NCBI RefSeq assembly: GCF_035825295.1
Contig: NZ_JAYMGI010000002.1
Span: 6,191,501 to 6,255,500 of the forward strand
Direction: 5' to 3'
Length of the DNA stretch: 64,000 bases
Source of the DNA: Actinacidiphila sp. DG2A-62
GTDB taxonomy: Bacteria > Actinomycetota > Actinomycetes > Streptomycetales > Streptomycetaceae
The position numbers were made by a program, and so were the translations under genes. Positions 52,058 to 60,794 of the stretch are shown here, in pieces. The notes under the pieces are model-generated. The model was not told the origin of the DNA and searched no databases. It saw nothing but the letters and a program-made list of their open reading frames with translations. The stretch's first letter is position 1; each line of letters starts with the position of its first letter.

Positions 52058-53376
52058 TCAGGCGCCGGTCGGGGACGGTGGGGGTGGCGAGGCGCTGGAA
52101 TCAGCACCGAGTTGCGCTGCGCCGCCGCCTGCGGCAGAGGCGGGCGACTGGTGTGAAACCCAAGCTGTGGACGGTGTCGTCGGCGAGGTGCCGGGCTGCC
52201 CGTCGGTTTCGTCGGCGGGGCGGGTGGGGTGCGCCTGCACCGCCTTGGACAGGCCGTCAGCGGAGGGCGAACTGCTCGATCCTGATGGCGCAGCCGGTGC
52301 CGGGCTTCCAGCGGGGTTGATCTGGGCGATCCCACCGGGTCCTTGCCCGGGGACCGTTGGAGGGCCCTGGGGGAGCCGGCGGCGGCACCACCGGCACCGC
52401 CGGCACCGCCGGCCATGGCCATCGCGGCTTTACGGGCTGCGCGTTCGGTGTGCTGGCGGGCGATCGTCGCCCCGGTGCCGCCGGCGCGGTGCAGGGTCTC
52501 CGCGTCGGTGCCTTCGGAAGCCCAGTGGACGAACTTGAAGACGGCGTACGGGCACAGCAGCACCAGCATCATGATCACGATTCCGGACATGCAGTCGGCC
52601 AACGCCGCCATGCCGTCCTTGCCCTGGGTTCGTCCCATCGCGGAGATCCCGAGCAGGAAAATGATCGTCATCAGCAGCTTGGAGGCGACCAGGGTCGCGG
52701 TGGCCTCGATCCACCCGCGCCGCCAGCGCCGCGCGGCTTCCCAGCCGCCGCCGCTGGCAGCCAGCGGGGCGAGGGTGACGAGCACCAGGACGCCCACCTT
52801 GCGGACCATCATCACGCACCAGAACAGGACCGCCCCGACCGCGGCTCCGAACGCGGCGAACGTGGTCACCAGCCAGCCGAGCGGGGACATCGCCGCGATC
52901 TCGGTGACGTCGACCATCCGGCGCACCGCGGCCTGCAGCGAGGTGTGTCCGGCGGAGAACAGCCCGTCGGACAGGGCGTCGGTGGCGGTGAGCGCGACGC
53001 TGGTGAGTGAGATCGCGGCGAACGCAAACAGCACCCCGGAGGCGGTCCCGACGAAGGCTTGCGCCAGGGCCCTGCCATCACGTTTGAACGCGGCGCGCAC
53101 GAGCTGGGCGCAGAACGTGGCGACCAGCATGACCAGGCCGATGGGCAGGATCATCGCGTAGTTGTCGCGGAACCAGCCCGCGTTCAGGTCGATGCGTGTG
53201 GTGGTGTCGACGCCGTCGGCTGCCAGGTCCGCGCAGGCGGCGGCGAGTTCACCGGCGGATTTCGCGATCCACGCGCCGATGCCGTCGGTGATGGCATGGC
53301 CTGGGTCGGTGACGAAGTTGATGGCCCCAGCGGCGTCGCACACGGCTCCGGCCACGGGGATGGAACAGAATCCCAG
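52058..53376 (-). CDS. VirB6/TrbL-like channel membrane protein with probable frameshift and CTG start
   Basis: AAGGAG is followed 6 bases later by CTG (53376). Six or seven membrane segments follow (YAMILPIGLVMLVATFCAQL, TASGVLFAFAAISLTSVALT, GWLVTTFAAFGAAVGAVLFW, VGVLVLVTLAPLAASGGG, IVIMMLVLLCPYAVFKFVHW), the layout of VirB6/TrbL channel proteins. In the Gly-Ala repeat near 52390-52425 the frame appears to shift. The frame straight on becomes Arg-rich and overruns the next gene; the other frame gives GIAQINPAGSPAPAAPSGSS and ends at 52058, leaving room for the next ribosome site. The C-terminal tail is then Pro/Ser/Ala-rich. Confidence 0.72.
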
Positions 53377-53613
53377 TTGAATCTCCTTGCGGATCGAGCA
53401 CGGAAAACGGAAGGCGGAGCCGAAGACGGCTTTGCATGTCGCCGGGACGTGTCTGATGGAAAACAGCGAAAGCGGAGCGGGGCCCGGCCGCAAAAAAGGT
53501 GGGTGTGTCAGGCCGCCGCGAAGAATGCCGTTGCAACACACGGGGATGCGTGATTAGCTTCCGGCTGCCGACGGGTTATCTTCGCCGGATTCATCACGAG
53601 GGGGAAAACGGGA
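53377..53613. promoter_or_regulatory. Divergent intergenic region
   Basis: About 240 bases between the minus-strand transfer operon and a plus-strand secreted-protein gene. It holds the AAGGAG site of the channel gene and GAGGGGGAAAACGGGA before the secreted-protein ATG. Promoters for both directions must lie here, but I cannot point to -10/-35 boxes with confidence. Confidence 0.45.
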
Positions 53614-54348
53614 ATGATCTCTACCGGATATCGTCGTCTCATCCGGCGCCGATACCTCATGCTCGCTCTCGCGGGGATGGCTTCCGCGGCCATCCCGCTG
53701 GCGACATCGGCCGCGGCCGACAGCCCGTCAGACGCGTCCGTTCAGCAGGTGGTCAGCTCCTCGACGCCGCCTCCGGACACCCTGTCGCGGGCGGACATGG
53801 CGGCCCTGCAGGCGGCAGCGCCGGCTGAGGTCCACCCCAACGCCTCCACACCCGACGGTTACGCGCTCCTGGACCCCGGCTACCGGCGCAGCGACTACCG
53901 GTACGACTCGGACACCATGTACGAGGCGGTCTACGCGTGCCCCGGGGACGAGTGCACGCTGGAGGCATCCACGAAGTCGCAGTTCAGGGAGACCGTCGTC
54001 GGCGGCTCGTCCAAGCGGTGGCAGCTGACCATGACCCGTTCCACGGACAGGAACCCGGCCGGCCTGACGTGGTCCTACTCCTCCACGTACTACTGCGGCG
54101 TCAACATATCCGGGGGCAGCGACCACACCTGCGGCAACAGCGCGAGCGCCAGCGGGGTGTCCTTCGAGGCGAACACGCCCACCTACAAGGACTTCGAGCA
54201 CGTCAACAACAACACCGTCTTCCCCATGGTCTCCGCCAGCACGATCTTCAGCACGGGCAAGACGGCGACGAACAAGTTCCGGGGCTGGGATGTCCTGAAC
54301 CGGGCCTCGTCGACGAAGCTGAACACCAGCTCCGGAACGGGCGACTAG
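53614..54348 (+). CDS. Secreted protein of unknown function
   Basis: Predicted 244 residues. The N-terminus is a signal peptide: basic TGYRRLIRRRYLM, hydrophobic LALAGMASAAIPLA, and TSAAAADS-like cleavage region near residue 35. The mature part has four cysteines (YACPGDEC, YYCGVNISGGSDHTCG) that could form disulfides and is rich in Ser/Thr/Tyr, as extracellular beta proteins are. DGYALLDPGYRRSDYRYDSD is distinctive. No known family. On the plus strand, apart from the transfer operon; possibly acts at the cell surface. Confidence 0.74.
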   Translation: MISTGYRRLIRRRYLMLALAGMASAAIPLATSAAADSPSDASVQQVVSSSTPPPDTLSRADMAALQAAAPAEVHPNASTPDGYALLDPGYRRSDYRYDSDTMYEAVYACPGDECTLEASTKSQFRETVVGGSSKRWQLTMTRSTDRNPAGLTWSYSSTYYCGVNISGGSDHTCGNSASASGVSFEANTPTYKDFEHVNNNTVFPMVSASTIFSTGKTATNKFRGWDVLNRASSTKLNTSSGTGD

Positions 54349-54358
54349 GCTCTTCCGC

Positions 54359-54814
54359 ATGGCTGATCTGTGGTTCTCCCCAGGGCCCGACGGGCCGGTA
54401 CGGGCGTTCGGAGACACCCTTCACGTGCTGCACGGCTCGCAGGTCTGGGCCGTGCAGCACGTCAAGGAGCCGCTGTACGGCTCCCCTGGCGATGAAGCCC
54501 GCGAACTGCGGGGGATGCTCGGAGCCATGGTCGAGTCAGTGGGCTCGACGCTGAGCCGCCTGGGCGCGGAACTCCCCGAGGCGCTGCGGCAGTGGGCCGA
54601 GGAACGCGATCGGCCGGCGGCGCAGACCGGCCAAGGGCAGCCGTGCCTGCTGGTCGTCTCCGGCCGCTTCCACCTGGCCTGGGCCTGGCACTTCGATCAG
54701 CTGACCGCGGCGGTGGGAATCGTGGACGACCGGTACCTGGCCACCGTGTGCCCGCGGACGGACGGCCCCGTCGCCCTGAGCGAGTTGGCGGAGGAGCCGC
54801 AGTCCGCCGCGTGA
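54359..54814 (+). CDS. Hypothetical protein
   Basis: Predicted 151 residues from the ATG 10 bases after the secreted-protein stop, so probably cotranscribed. ADLWFSPGPDGPVRAFGDTL, GAMVESVGSTLSRLGAELPE and CLLVVSGRFHLAWAWHFDQL are visible. Soluble, mixed alpha/beta. Function unknown. Its end meets the end of the next minus-strand gene with 3 bases between them. Confidence 0.68.
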   Translation: MADLWFSPGPDGPVRAFGDTLHVLHGSQVWAVQHVKEPLYGSPGDEARELRGMLGAMVESVGSTLSRLGAELPEALRQWAEERDRPAAQTGQGQPCLLVVSGRFHLAWAWHFDQLTAAVGIVDDRYLATVCPRTDGPVALSELAEEPQSAA

Positions 54815-54817
54815 GCG

Positions 54818-55513
54818 TCAGGGGGCGACGGTCGGGGCGATGTCGACCAGCGCGCAGTCCCTGCCGGGACGGCACTGGACCGCGAGGGTGACCGCGCGGG
54901 ACTCAGCCCCGGCGCCGCCGTCTTTCCAGGTGATGCGCTGGGTGCCGGTGACGGTGACCGCGTAGATGTACGCCGTTGTCAGCGCCGCCGGGTCGTCGGC
55001 CAGCGCCTGCTTGAACGCCGAGGGGAAGTGGGCCTCGGTGATGGTGGCGGAGGCGTACTGCTGGTTGTCGGCCATCCGCGACCAGAGCACCGGATCGGGC
55101 ACCTGCGCGGCGACGGCCGGCCAGTTTGCGTACTTCGTGCCGGTGGCCATCCAGGCACGCATCCCGGCGAGTTGCTGGTCGCGGCTGGTGGTGCGCGTGT
55201 CGTACGACCACAGGAGGCGCGCCGCGGCCTTGGCGTAGCCGAGCGGATCGGTGATGTGCGCCGGCGCGGTGACCGATCCGGTGCCCGCGGCGGACGGCGG
55301 CGCGGGGGCTGGCGAGCGCTGGGAGGGAGCTGCCGTCGCCGGGCTCGGCTCGGCAGCCGGTGCGGGCGCATTCCCACTGCGGCGGCCGGTGAGCCAGGCG
55401 GTGGTCCCGGCGAGGGCGAGCAGGACCGCAGCCGCCACGGCAATGATCGCGATGCGCCGCGCCGGCGGTGACCAGGAAGCGGGGTGGGCCGGAAGGGCTC
55501 TGAGAGGCGTCAT
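54818..55513 (-). CDS. VirB8/TcpC-like transfer protein
   Basis: Predicted 231 residues; the ATG at 55513 overlaps the upstream stop (ATGA). One membrane segment near 20-42 (RIAIIAVAAAVLLALAGTTA), a Pro/Ala/Ser linker, then an outer domain (DPLGYAKAAARLLWSYDTRT, ASATITEAHFPSAFKQALAD, AYIYAVTVTGTQRITW) with the NTF2-like feel of VirB8/TcpC proteins, including repeated AV-V strands at the end (AVTLAVQCRPGRDCALVDI). It would bridge inner-membrane and outer parts of the transfer channel. The family call rests on layout, so is moderate. Confidence 0.7.
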   Translation of the reverse strand: MTPLRALPAHPASWSPPARRIAIIAVAAAVLLALAGTTAWLTGRRSGNAPAPAAEPSPATAAPSQRSPAPAPPSAAGTGSVTAPAHITDPLGYAKAAARLLWSYDTRTTSRDQQLAGMRAWMATGTKYANWPAVAAQVPDPVLWSRMADNQQYASATITEAHFPSAFKQALADDPAALTTAYIYAVTVTGTQRITWKDGGAGAESRAVTLAVQCRPGRDCALVDIAPTVAP

Positions 55514-55833
55514 TTGATCTGCGACCCGAGGGCGGAGAAGAACAAAACCAGGCCGTTGGCGGCGCCGAGCCCGAGCGCGGCGCCCACGCTGGCGATGGTG
55601 CCCTTCTTGCCGTTGGCCTCGGCCTGGTGCCCGCCGGAGAAGTGGCCCCAGGCCCACATCGCCAGGCTGGCGGCGAGCGCGCCGACGACCGCGATGATGC
55701 CGTAGAGGTTGATCGAGCTGACGATCTTCTGCAGGACGTCGAGTCCGGGCAGGCCGCCGGCCGCGGGCTTGATGCCGGGGTCGTAGGCCAGCACCTGGGA
55801 GTGGAGGGGCTGAGGCGATGGGGTCGGGGTGAT
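55510..55833 (-). CDS. Small two-helix membrane protein (DUF6112-like), probable ATC start
   Basis: Predicted 107 residues. AAGGAG is followed 7 bases later by ATC (55833); a GTG at 55794 has no ribosome site. Two membrane segments: YGIIAVVGALAASLAMWAWG and SVGAALGLGAANGLVLFFSA, separated by HFSGGHQAEANGKKG. This is the layout of the small membrane proteins (VirB2-like in size) found in actinobacterial transfer operons and named DUF6112 as I recall. Coupled by overlap to the VirB8-like gene. Confidence 0.74.
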   Translation of the reverse strand: MTPTPSPQPLHSQVLAYDPGIKPAAGGLPGLDVLQKIVSSINLYGIIAVVGALAASLAMWAWGHFSGGHQAEANGKKGTIASVGAALGLGAANGLVLFFSALGSQIK

Positions 55834-55905
55834 GGGCCGGCTCCTTGTCGGGGGACGGTGACGGACGGGGGCGCGGTGACGCGTGTGGTGCGCCGGATGG
55901 CGTCA

Positions 55906-56144
55906 GCTGTAGGTTCCGGCTGAACCTGTCGTCCGGCGCCGCGCTGGCAAGGGGTTTCGCAGCTCTGTCCAGGCGACTTGTCGGCGGATTTGTCCGCGCG
56001 ATCTGTCGGTTTCTTCCAGCGAGTTCAGCCATCCGGGTTGCGCCGACAGATCGCGCGGGCGGCCGACCTGGGGCTTTGGCCCGGCTGCCGACACGTCGGC
56101 GACAAGTCGCTTGGACGCCGACATCTTCAGCCGGAAACTACATC
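55906..56144. repeat. Nested inverted repeats in the transfer cluster, candidate oriT or regulatory site
   Basis: Three pairs of arms are nested in about 240 bases. Outer: TTCCGGCTGAA (55914-55924) and TTCAGCCGGAA (56126-56136), with imperfect matching extending outward. Middle: GCGACTTGTC (55973-55982) and GACAAGTCGC (56101-56110). Inner: CCGCGCGATCTGTCGG (55994-56009) and CCGACAGATCGCGCGG (56043-56058), perfect over 16 bases. Inner and outer pairs share a centre at about 56025. A GGGC-TTTG-GCCC hairpin and CCGACACGTCGG lie inside the right half. No gene is present. Long paired arms around a short loop are typical of oriT nicking regions; that role is inferred. Confidence 0.7.
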
Positions 56145-57300
56145 AGCCTGCGGGCGGTGCGGCGACGCGCCGCGCGGCCAGGATCTGCCACTGGCTGAGG
56201 GGGTCGATGCGTACGACGGCGCCTGTGTGCGGGGCGGCTATCACCAGGCCGTCGCCGAGGTAGATACCCACGTGCTCGGGCCGCGCCGCGGTTCCTTCGG
56301 TGAACAGCAGGTCTCCGGGTTCGAGCGAGGACAGCGGGACGGGGATGCCGGAGGCGACCTGGGCGTAGGTCGTGCGTGGCAGCGTGATTCCGGCGGCGCG
56401 GTATGCCTGCTGGGTGAGGCTGGAGCAGTCGCAGCGGGCCATCGGGTCGGGGCCGTGGGCGCCGGTGCACGATCCGCCCCACTGGTAGAGGGTGCCGAGC
56501 TGGTGCAGGGCCCAGGTGATCGCGGCCTTCACCGCAGGCGGGGCGTCGGGGGGAACGGTGTACCCGGCGGGCACGGAGCCGGCCGGGACGGGCCCGTCCT
56601 GCCCGCTGCTGTCGGCCGGCGTGCAGTCGGGTGGGGTGGGCGGTGCGGCAGGTGCCTGCGTCGGGGCGGAGGAGGGAGCGGGGCCGGTGGCGGGTTGACC
56701 GGTACCGGGAAGGGCTGCGGTGATGGCGCGTTGCAGGGCGGTGGCCAGCGGCTCCCACACGGCGTATGCGTCGGGCAGCGCGCTCTTCTGGACGGCCTGG
56801 GCGGCCTGGGCGACGGTGAGTTGCTGCCAGCCGGGGACGGCAAGGAGCGCGGTGTAGAAGCGGGTGCTGGCGTAGACGGGGTCGAGGAGCTGGGCCGGGG
56901 TTCCCCAACCCTGGGAGGGGCGCTGCTGGAACAGGCCGCGCGAATCGCGGTCGCCAGCGGGCAGGTTGCGAAGCCGCGATTCCTGCAGGGCGGCTGCCAG
57001 GGCGATCACCTGGCCGCGCGCCGGCACCTTCAGGGTCGTGCCGGTGACGACGATGGCCTCGGCGTTGGGAACCTGCTCCTGCGGCAGGTCCAGGCCGTCG
57101 ATGTGCGGGACCGCGTCTGGGGTGCTGCCGCCGAGGACGGCGGCGACCTGCGCGGTGACCGCCGCCGTGTCGATCGTGCCGGTCGAACAGGATGAGGTCT
57201 GGGAGGCGGGCCCGGCTCCGGCGGCGGAGACCGCGGACATGCCGGCCAGCAGGAGCGGGGTCAGGCAGAGCAGGCCGAGCACGGCCGCCAGCCACTTCAA
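56143..57300 (-). CDS. NlpC/P60 cell-wall hydrolase of the transfer system
   Basis: Predicted 385 residues from a TTG at 57300. An N-terminal signal or anchor (WLAAVLGLLCLTPLLLAGMS) is followed by a lytic-transglycosylase-like region (VIALAAALQESRLRNLPAGD, DSRGLFQQRPSQGWGTPAQL) near 95-170. A Pro linker leads to an NlpC/P60 domain with the catalytic Cys in RCDCSSLTQQAYRAAG and His in EHVGIYLGDGLVIAAPHTG. It would open the peptidoglycan locally for the transfer apparatus, as VirB1-type proteins do. Two enzymatic domains in one protein are usual in Gram-positive systems. Confidence 0.9.
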   Translation of the reverse strand: MKWLAAVLGLLCLTPLLLAGMSAVSAAGAGPASQTSSCSTGTIDTAAVTAQVAAVLGGSTPDAVPHIDGLDLPQEQVPNAEAIVVTGTTLKVPARGQVIALAAALQESRLRNLPAGDRDSRGLFQQRPSQGWGTPAQLLDPVYASTRFYTALLAVPGWQQLTVAQAAQAVQKSALPDAYAVWEPLATALQRAITAALPGTGQPATGPAPSSAPTQAPAAPPTPPDCTPADSSGQDGPVPAGSVPAGYTVPPDAPPAVKAAITWALHQLGTLYQWGGSCTGAHGPDPMARCDCSSLTQQAYRAAGITLPRTTYAQVASGIPVPLSSLEPGDLLFTEGTAARPEHVGIYLGDGLVIAAPHTGAVVRIDPLSQWQILAARRVAAPPAG

Positions 57301-57584
57301 CGGCGGCGGCTCCGCAGTTGGTCAGCGGCAGGCGGGCGGTGGGACGGTCGGGTGCGGTAGCACGGCAAGGGGCGTGTCCTTCACAAGGCTGTCGGAAGCG
57401 GATGCGGGCGGCGGGAATTCCCAAACCATAGGGCCGGACCGGCGGCGGGCCAAATAATTCGCCTGTTGGCTCCGAAATATCGTGAAGGAGTCGTCGCCGC
57501 GGACAGGATGTGTCTAGGGTTTGGGAATCTCCCGGACCCGCTCCCGCCACCAGACCGGCCTCTCTGCGGCCAACGCAGGAAGCG
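57301..57584. promoter_or_regulatory. Divergent intergenic region before the methyltransferase gene
   Basis: About 280 bases between divergent genes. AT-richer patches (CCAAATAATTCG and CCGAAATATCGTGAAGG) and TGTCTAGGGTTTGGG upstream of 57585 could hold the methyltransferase promoter. GCAGGAAGCG precedes its ATG. Confidence 0.45.
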
Positions 57585-58391
57585 ATGTTCCAGGACGCAG
57601 ATCTCGTCCACCCTCCCCTGCCCGCCCGGAGTTCCTTCTTGCCGTTTTCCCTTCACCGCGGTGACGCGCTCACCGTGCTTTCCGGCCTGCCGGATGACTG
57701 CGTGGATGCGGTCATCACCGATCCTCCGTACAACAGCGGTGGGCGCACCGCCAAGGAACGCACGTCGCGTACGGCCAAGCAGAAATACACCTCGGCCGAC
57801 GCCGGCCACGGTCTTGCCGATTTCACCGGCGAGAACATGGATCAGCGCTCCTACGGATTCTGGCTCACGCAGATCATGACCGAGGCCCACCGGCTGACCA
57901 AGCCCGGCGGGGCAGCGTTGCTGTTCACCGACTGGCGTCAACTGCCGATCACCACCGACGCGCTGCAGGCCGCCGGGTGGCTGTGGCGGGGCATCCTGGT
58001 GTGGCACAAACCGCAGGCCAGGCCCCAGAAGGGCCGCTTCACGCAGAACGCGGAGTTCATCGTGTGGGGCTCGAACGGGGCCATGGACAACTCCCGAGCG
58101 GTGTACCTGCCCGGCTTGTACTCCGCATCCCAGCCCTCGGGCGCCAAGCGCAAGCACATCACCCAGAAGCCCGTCGAAGTCATGAGGGAGCTGGTGAAGA
58201 TCGCTCCCGAGCGCGGTACCGTCCTCGATTTCTGCGCCGGCTCCGGCTCGACCGGCGTGGCCGCGGTGCTCGAAGGCCGAGACGCGATCTGCGTGGAGAA
58301 GACCCCCCACTACGCACAGGTCGCCGCCGACCGACTCGCCGAGGCCGTCAGCCAGACGCTCACCCGGGACGATTGCGCCCTGGCCGCCTGA
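57585..58391 (+). CDS. Site-specific DNA methyltransferase (N4-cytosine/N6-adenine type)
   Basis: Predicted 268 residues from the ATG at 57585 behind GCAGGAAG; a longer reading from 57510 is less likely. Motif IV is DAVITDPPYNSGGRTAKE, followed by EAHRLTKPGGAALLFTDWRQ and KHITQKPVEVMRELVK, with motif I VLDFCAGSGSTGVAAVLEG near the end: the beta-class order. It methylates a short DNA sequence with S-adenosylmethionine. No nuclease partner follows, so it is likely an orphan enzyme protecting the element or affecting regulation. A strong hairpin follows the stop. Confidence 0.92.
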   Translation: MFQDADLVHPPLPARSSFLPFSLHRGDALTVLSGLPDDCVDAVITDPPYNSGGRTAKERTSRTAKQKYTSADAGHGLADFTGENMDQRSYGFWLTQIMTEAHRLTKPGGAALLFTDWRQLPITTDALQAAGWLWRGILVWHKPQARPQKGRFTQNAEFIVWGSNGAMDNSRAVYLPGLYSASQPSGAKRKHITQKPVEVMRELVKIAPERGTVLDFCAGSGSTGVAAVLEGRDAICVEKTPHYAQVAADRLAEAVSQTLTRDDCALAA

Positions 58392-58395
58392 ACGC

Positions 58396-58429
58396 GCACA
58401 GCCGACGTGCCCTATGGCGTCGGCTGTGC
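58396..58429 (+). terminator. Strong hairpin terminator
   Basis: Perfect 12-base arms GCACAGCCGACG and CGTCGGCTGTGC around a 10-base loop, 4 bases after the methyltransferase stop. There is no U-run, as is common for terminators in high-GC actinobacteria. Confidence 0.85.
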
Positions 58430-58497
58430 AGTAGCGGCCCACCCGTTCCCTTACCAAGCATTGACCCTTGCCGCTTCGGCGGCGTGAGGAGTTGCCC

Positions 58498-59118
58498 GTG
58501 CCCGATGCCGTCGACCCATCAGACGAGGGGATCATGGAACCCCTGCGCTTCCCCGACCCCGGCGTCGAGTCGCTCCAGGCCAGCGTCCGCCGGCTGATGG
58601 CCGAGTCCCAGCAGCAGGCCCGGCTGCTGGACTCCCTGTCCTCCCGACCCGAGGACACTACTTTCGCGTACGACGGATTCGCACCGGGCCCTCCGTCGCC
58701 GCGCGGGTCCAGGCCCGAGCCGCGGTTCATCCTGACCCTGGACGGCACCGCGTTCGAGGCCGAACTGGACGCACTGTCGGACTGGGTGACCGATTTCCTC
58801 CTGCCCACCTACGGCGCGGAGGTCTCCACAGCGGCCCCCTGGTGCCTGCAGTGGACGGAGCACCTGGACGTGGTGGGCTGGCTGCACGGCCTGTGGCTGG
58901 CCTACCAGCAGCACATCGACCCCGAGGCCGGCCCGTCCGGGCCGGCGGTCTGGCACCGTGACTTCCTGACCCACACCATGGCCGCCGTCCGCGCACCCGG
59001 CGGACCGCTCAGCGCCTGCATGACCAGCCCGGACCGGCCCTCCCACCGCATCCTGCCCAGCCCCCACGGCTCCGCGGACGCCGTGCCCGGGTCGGTCTCC
59101 AGCAAGGCGGCGGCATGA
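58498..59118 (+). CDS. DUF4913-like protein
   Basis: Predicted 206 residues from the GTG at 58498 behind GAGGAG. After a helical start (VESLQASVRRLMAESQQQAR) comes the region with DUF4913 character: ALSDWVTDFLLPTYGAEVST, CLQWTEHLDVVGWLHGLWLA and AVWHRDFLTHTMAAVRAPGG. DUF4913 proteins are typical of actinobacterial plasmids and integrated elements; their role is unknown. The stop overlaps the next start (ATGA), which begins a run of coupled genes. Confidence 0.8.
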   Translation: MPDAVDPSDEGIMEPLRFPDPGVESLQASVRRLMAESQQQARLLDSLSSRPEDTTFAYDGFAPGPPSPRGSRPEPRFILTLDGTAFEAELDALSDWVTDFLLPTYGAEVSTAAPWCLQWTEHLDVVGWLHGLWLAYQQHIDPEAGPSGPAVWHRDFLTHTMAAVRAPGGPLSACMTSPDRPSHRILPSPHGSADAVPGSVSSKAAA

Positions 59119-59558
59119 ACAGCGAACCCCGGTTCGCGCTGGCAGCCGATCCGCGCGTGGTCACCGACTTGGTGATTGCGCCCGCCGACATCCGCACGGC
59201 CGCCCTGGACTGCCTGGCCGCTGTTGTGGAGGGCGAGCTACGCGGCGAAGAACTGGCCGGCGCCCTCGCCGGATTCCGCGCCGTCGCCCTGGATCCACGC
59301 TGGCGCCTGGTCTACCGGCTGCGTCCGGCTCCGGCGGGCGGACCGTACGCCAGGGAGGTGTTCGTGGCCGCGGTGCGCCCCCGGGCACGCTTCGACGTCT
59401 ACACCGCGGTCGCGTCCCGGCTTGGGCTGAACCAGCAGCCGCTCAGCGCCCTCGCCCATGCCGCCCGAGCCCGCTCCCCGCAGATGACAGCCGCCCCTAT
59501 CTTGCGCCTGGCTCCCGTTCCCACCGCACCGACTCCGCCCCGAGGTGACACCCGTTGA
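59115..59558 (+). CDS. Small hypothetical protein, possibly RelE/ParE-like
   Basis: Predicted 147 residues. The middle, LAGALAGFRAVALDPRWRLV followed by YRLRPAP and REVFVAAVRPRARFDVYTAV, has the alpha-beta rhythm of RelE/ParE toxins, including a DPRWRLVYRL strand and a basic C-terminal strand. No antitoxin-like neighbour is obvious, so a toxin role is only a suggestion. Overlaps both neighbours by 4 bases (ATGA before, TTGA after). Confidence 0.6.
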   Translation: MNSEPRFALAADPRVVTDLVIAPADIRTAALDCLAAVVEGELRGEELAGALAGFRAVALDPRWRLVYRLRPAPAGGPYAREVFVAAVRPRARFDVYTAVASRLGLNQQPLSALAHAARARSPQMTAAPILRLAPVPTAPTPPRGDTR

Positions 59559-60043
59559 CCTGCTGCGCCCAGCGCCCCTTCGCCCACGCACGCCCTCCCG
59601 AACCGCGCTCTGCCAGCTGGCCACACTGCGATTCTTCGACCGGTTGCCGGGCAGACGTCCTGCACACGGCACAGATCCCGTCCGCTTCCCACCGCGGCGG
59701 CGCCGCTGACGGTTGCAGACCACGGGCAGGCGCCGGGCTCGACGCCTGCTGCCGCCCCGGCACGCGGGAGCCGGTGGGAGTCGTAGCGGCGTGCCTGGCC
59801 GCCTTCGCCGAACGGGGCGACCCCGACGCGATGGCCTCGGCTGACCTGCTCGCGCTGCTGCACCGCATGCCCGGGTTCGCGGTCGGCCGGTGGAGGTTCA
59901 CCGACCTGACGCAGACCCGTCTCGCTCAAGTCCTCGCTCCCTACGGCGTGGAGACCCGCGATGCGACCCTGCCCGACGGGCGGCGGCGCAAGTCCTACCG
60001 GCTGCGGGCCCTGCAGGCCGCCGAAGACCTGGTGAAACGCTGA
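59555..60043 (+). CDS. DUF3631-like C-terminal domain protein
   Basis: Predicted 162 residues from a TTG at 59555 in a TTGA overlap. The first 75 residues are Cys/Arg/Ala-rich and variable. The C-terminal part (MASADLLALLHRMPGFAVGR, WRFTDLTQTRLAQVLAPYGV, RRKSYRLRALQAAEDLVKR) resembles the small winged domain at the end of DUF3631 plasmid helicase-like proteins, here without the ATPase part. A DNA-binding role is inferred. Confidence 0.62.
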   Translation: MTCCAQRPFAHARPPEPRSASWPHCDSSTGCRADVLHTAQIPSASHRGGAADGCRPRAGAGLDACCRPGTREPVGVVAACLAAFAERGDPDAMASADLLALLHRMPGFAVGRWRFTDLTQTRLAQVLAPYGVETRDATLPDGRRRKSYRLRALQAAEDLVKR

Positions 60044-60720
60044 ATCACTCCACCTCGCCGCCGGCTGCTCCGGGCCAGTCCACGGTCCTGGAGGGGCGCA
60101 TCGAGAAGCTGACCGGCTACTCGGGCGAACAACTGCAGCGCCACCACGCCGCCGAACTGCTCCGCCCAGAGCTGGTGCCACTCGCCCGCGCCCACCAGGC
60201 TCTAACCCACGCGCAGGCCGACGTCACCCACCACCTACGGCGAACGCACCGGCTCAGCGACGGCCGCGCCCCGGCCGACGTGGCACTCCTTGAGCGCCTG
60301 GAACGAGCGGTGCACCACCTCGCCCAGGCCGTGAACGAGTACACCGCCCGCCTGGAGGCAACCGTCTCGGTGCTGGAAGGGCTGGAAAAGACGTTTCGGG
60401 ACCGGGAGGAGGTCGACGTGCCCGAGCTGGCGGCACCGGACTTCGCCCACCTGCTGGCGATGGCCCGCGGCGCCAGACTCCACCAGCACCTGGTCACCCA
60501 CCGGTTGTCGGTGATCACCGCGAACGGGCGGACGCCCTACCCCGTCCTCCAGCGACTGGAGAGCGCCGGCCTCGTCGAGATCGATCGCACCCGTCCCCTG
60601 CACGCCGGCCAGCGCATCGAGTTGACCGCGCTGGGCCGCCGCACGCTCACCGTGCCACCGCGCACTCGGGCCCTCACCGACTTCGGCGGCCCTCTCGCCG
60701 CACCGGCCCCTCACCGCTGA
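60040..60720 (+). CDS. Helical protein with winged-helix-like C-terminus, CTG start in overlap
   Basis: Predicted 226 residues. CTG at 60040 overlaps the upstream stop (CTGA), the same spacing as the ATGA, GTGA and TTGA overlaps in this run. Residues 15-140 are coil-forming (LERLERAVHHLAQAVNEYTA, RLEATVSVLEGLEKTF); residues 150-215 look like a winged helix (RLHQHLVTHRLSVITANGRT, YPVLQRLESAGLVEIDRTRP, RIELTALGRRTLTVPP). A partition or regulatory role is conceivable. Function unknown. Confidence 0.64.
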   Translation: MNHSTSPPAAPGQSTVLEGRIEKLTGYSGEQLQRHHAAELLRPELVPLARAHQALTHAQADVTHHLRRTHRLSDGRAPADVALLERLERAVHHLAQAVNEYTARLEATVSVLEGLEKTFRDREEVDVPELAAPDFAHLLAMARGARLHQHLVTHRLSVITANGRTPYPVLQRLESAGLVEIDRTRPLHAGQRIELTALGRRTLTVPPRTRALTDFGGPLAAPAPHR

Positions 60721-60794
60721 GCCCAACAGCGCGCCACAGTTGTCGCCGCGCCGCGCGGACCAGCGCCTCCGCCGCCGAAACTTGGCGTCAGCCC

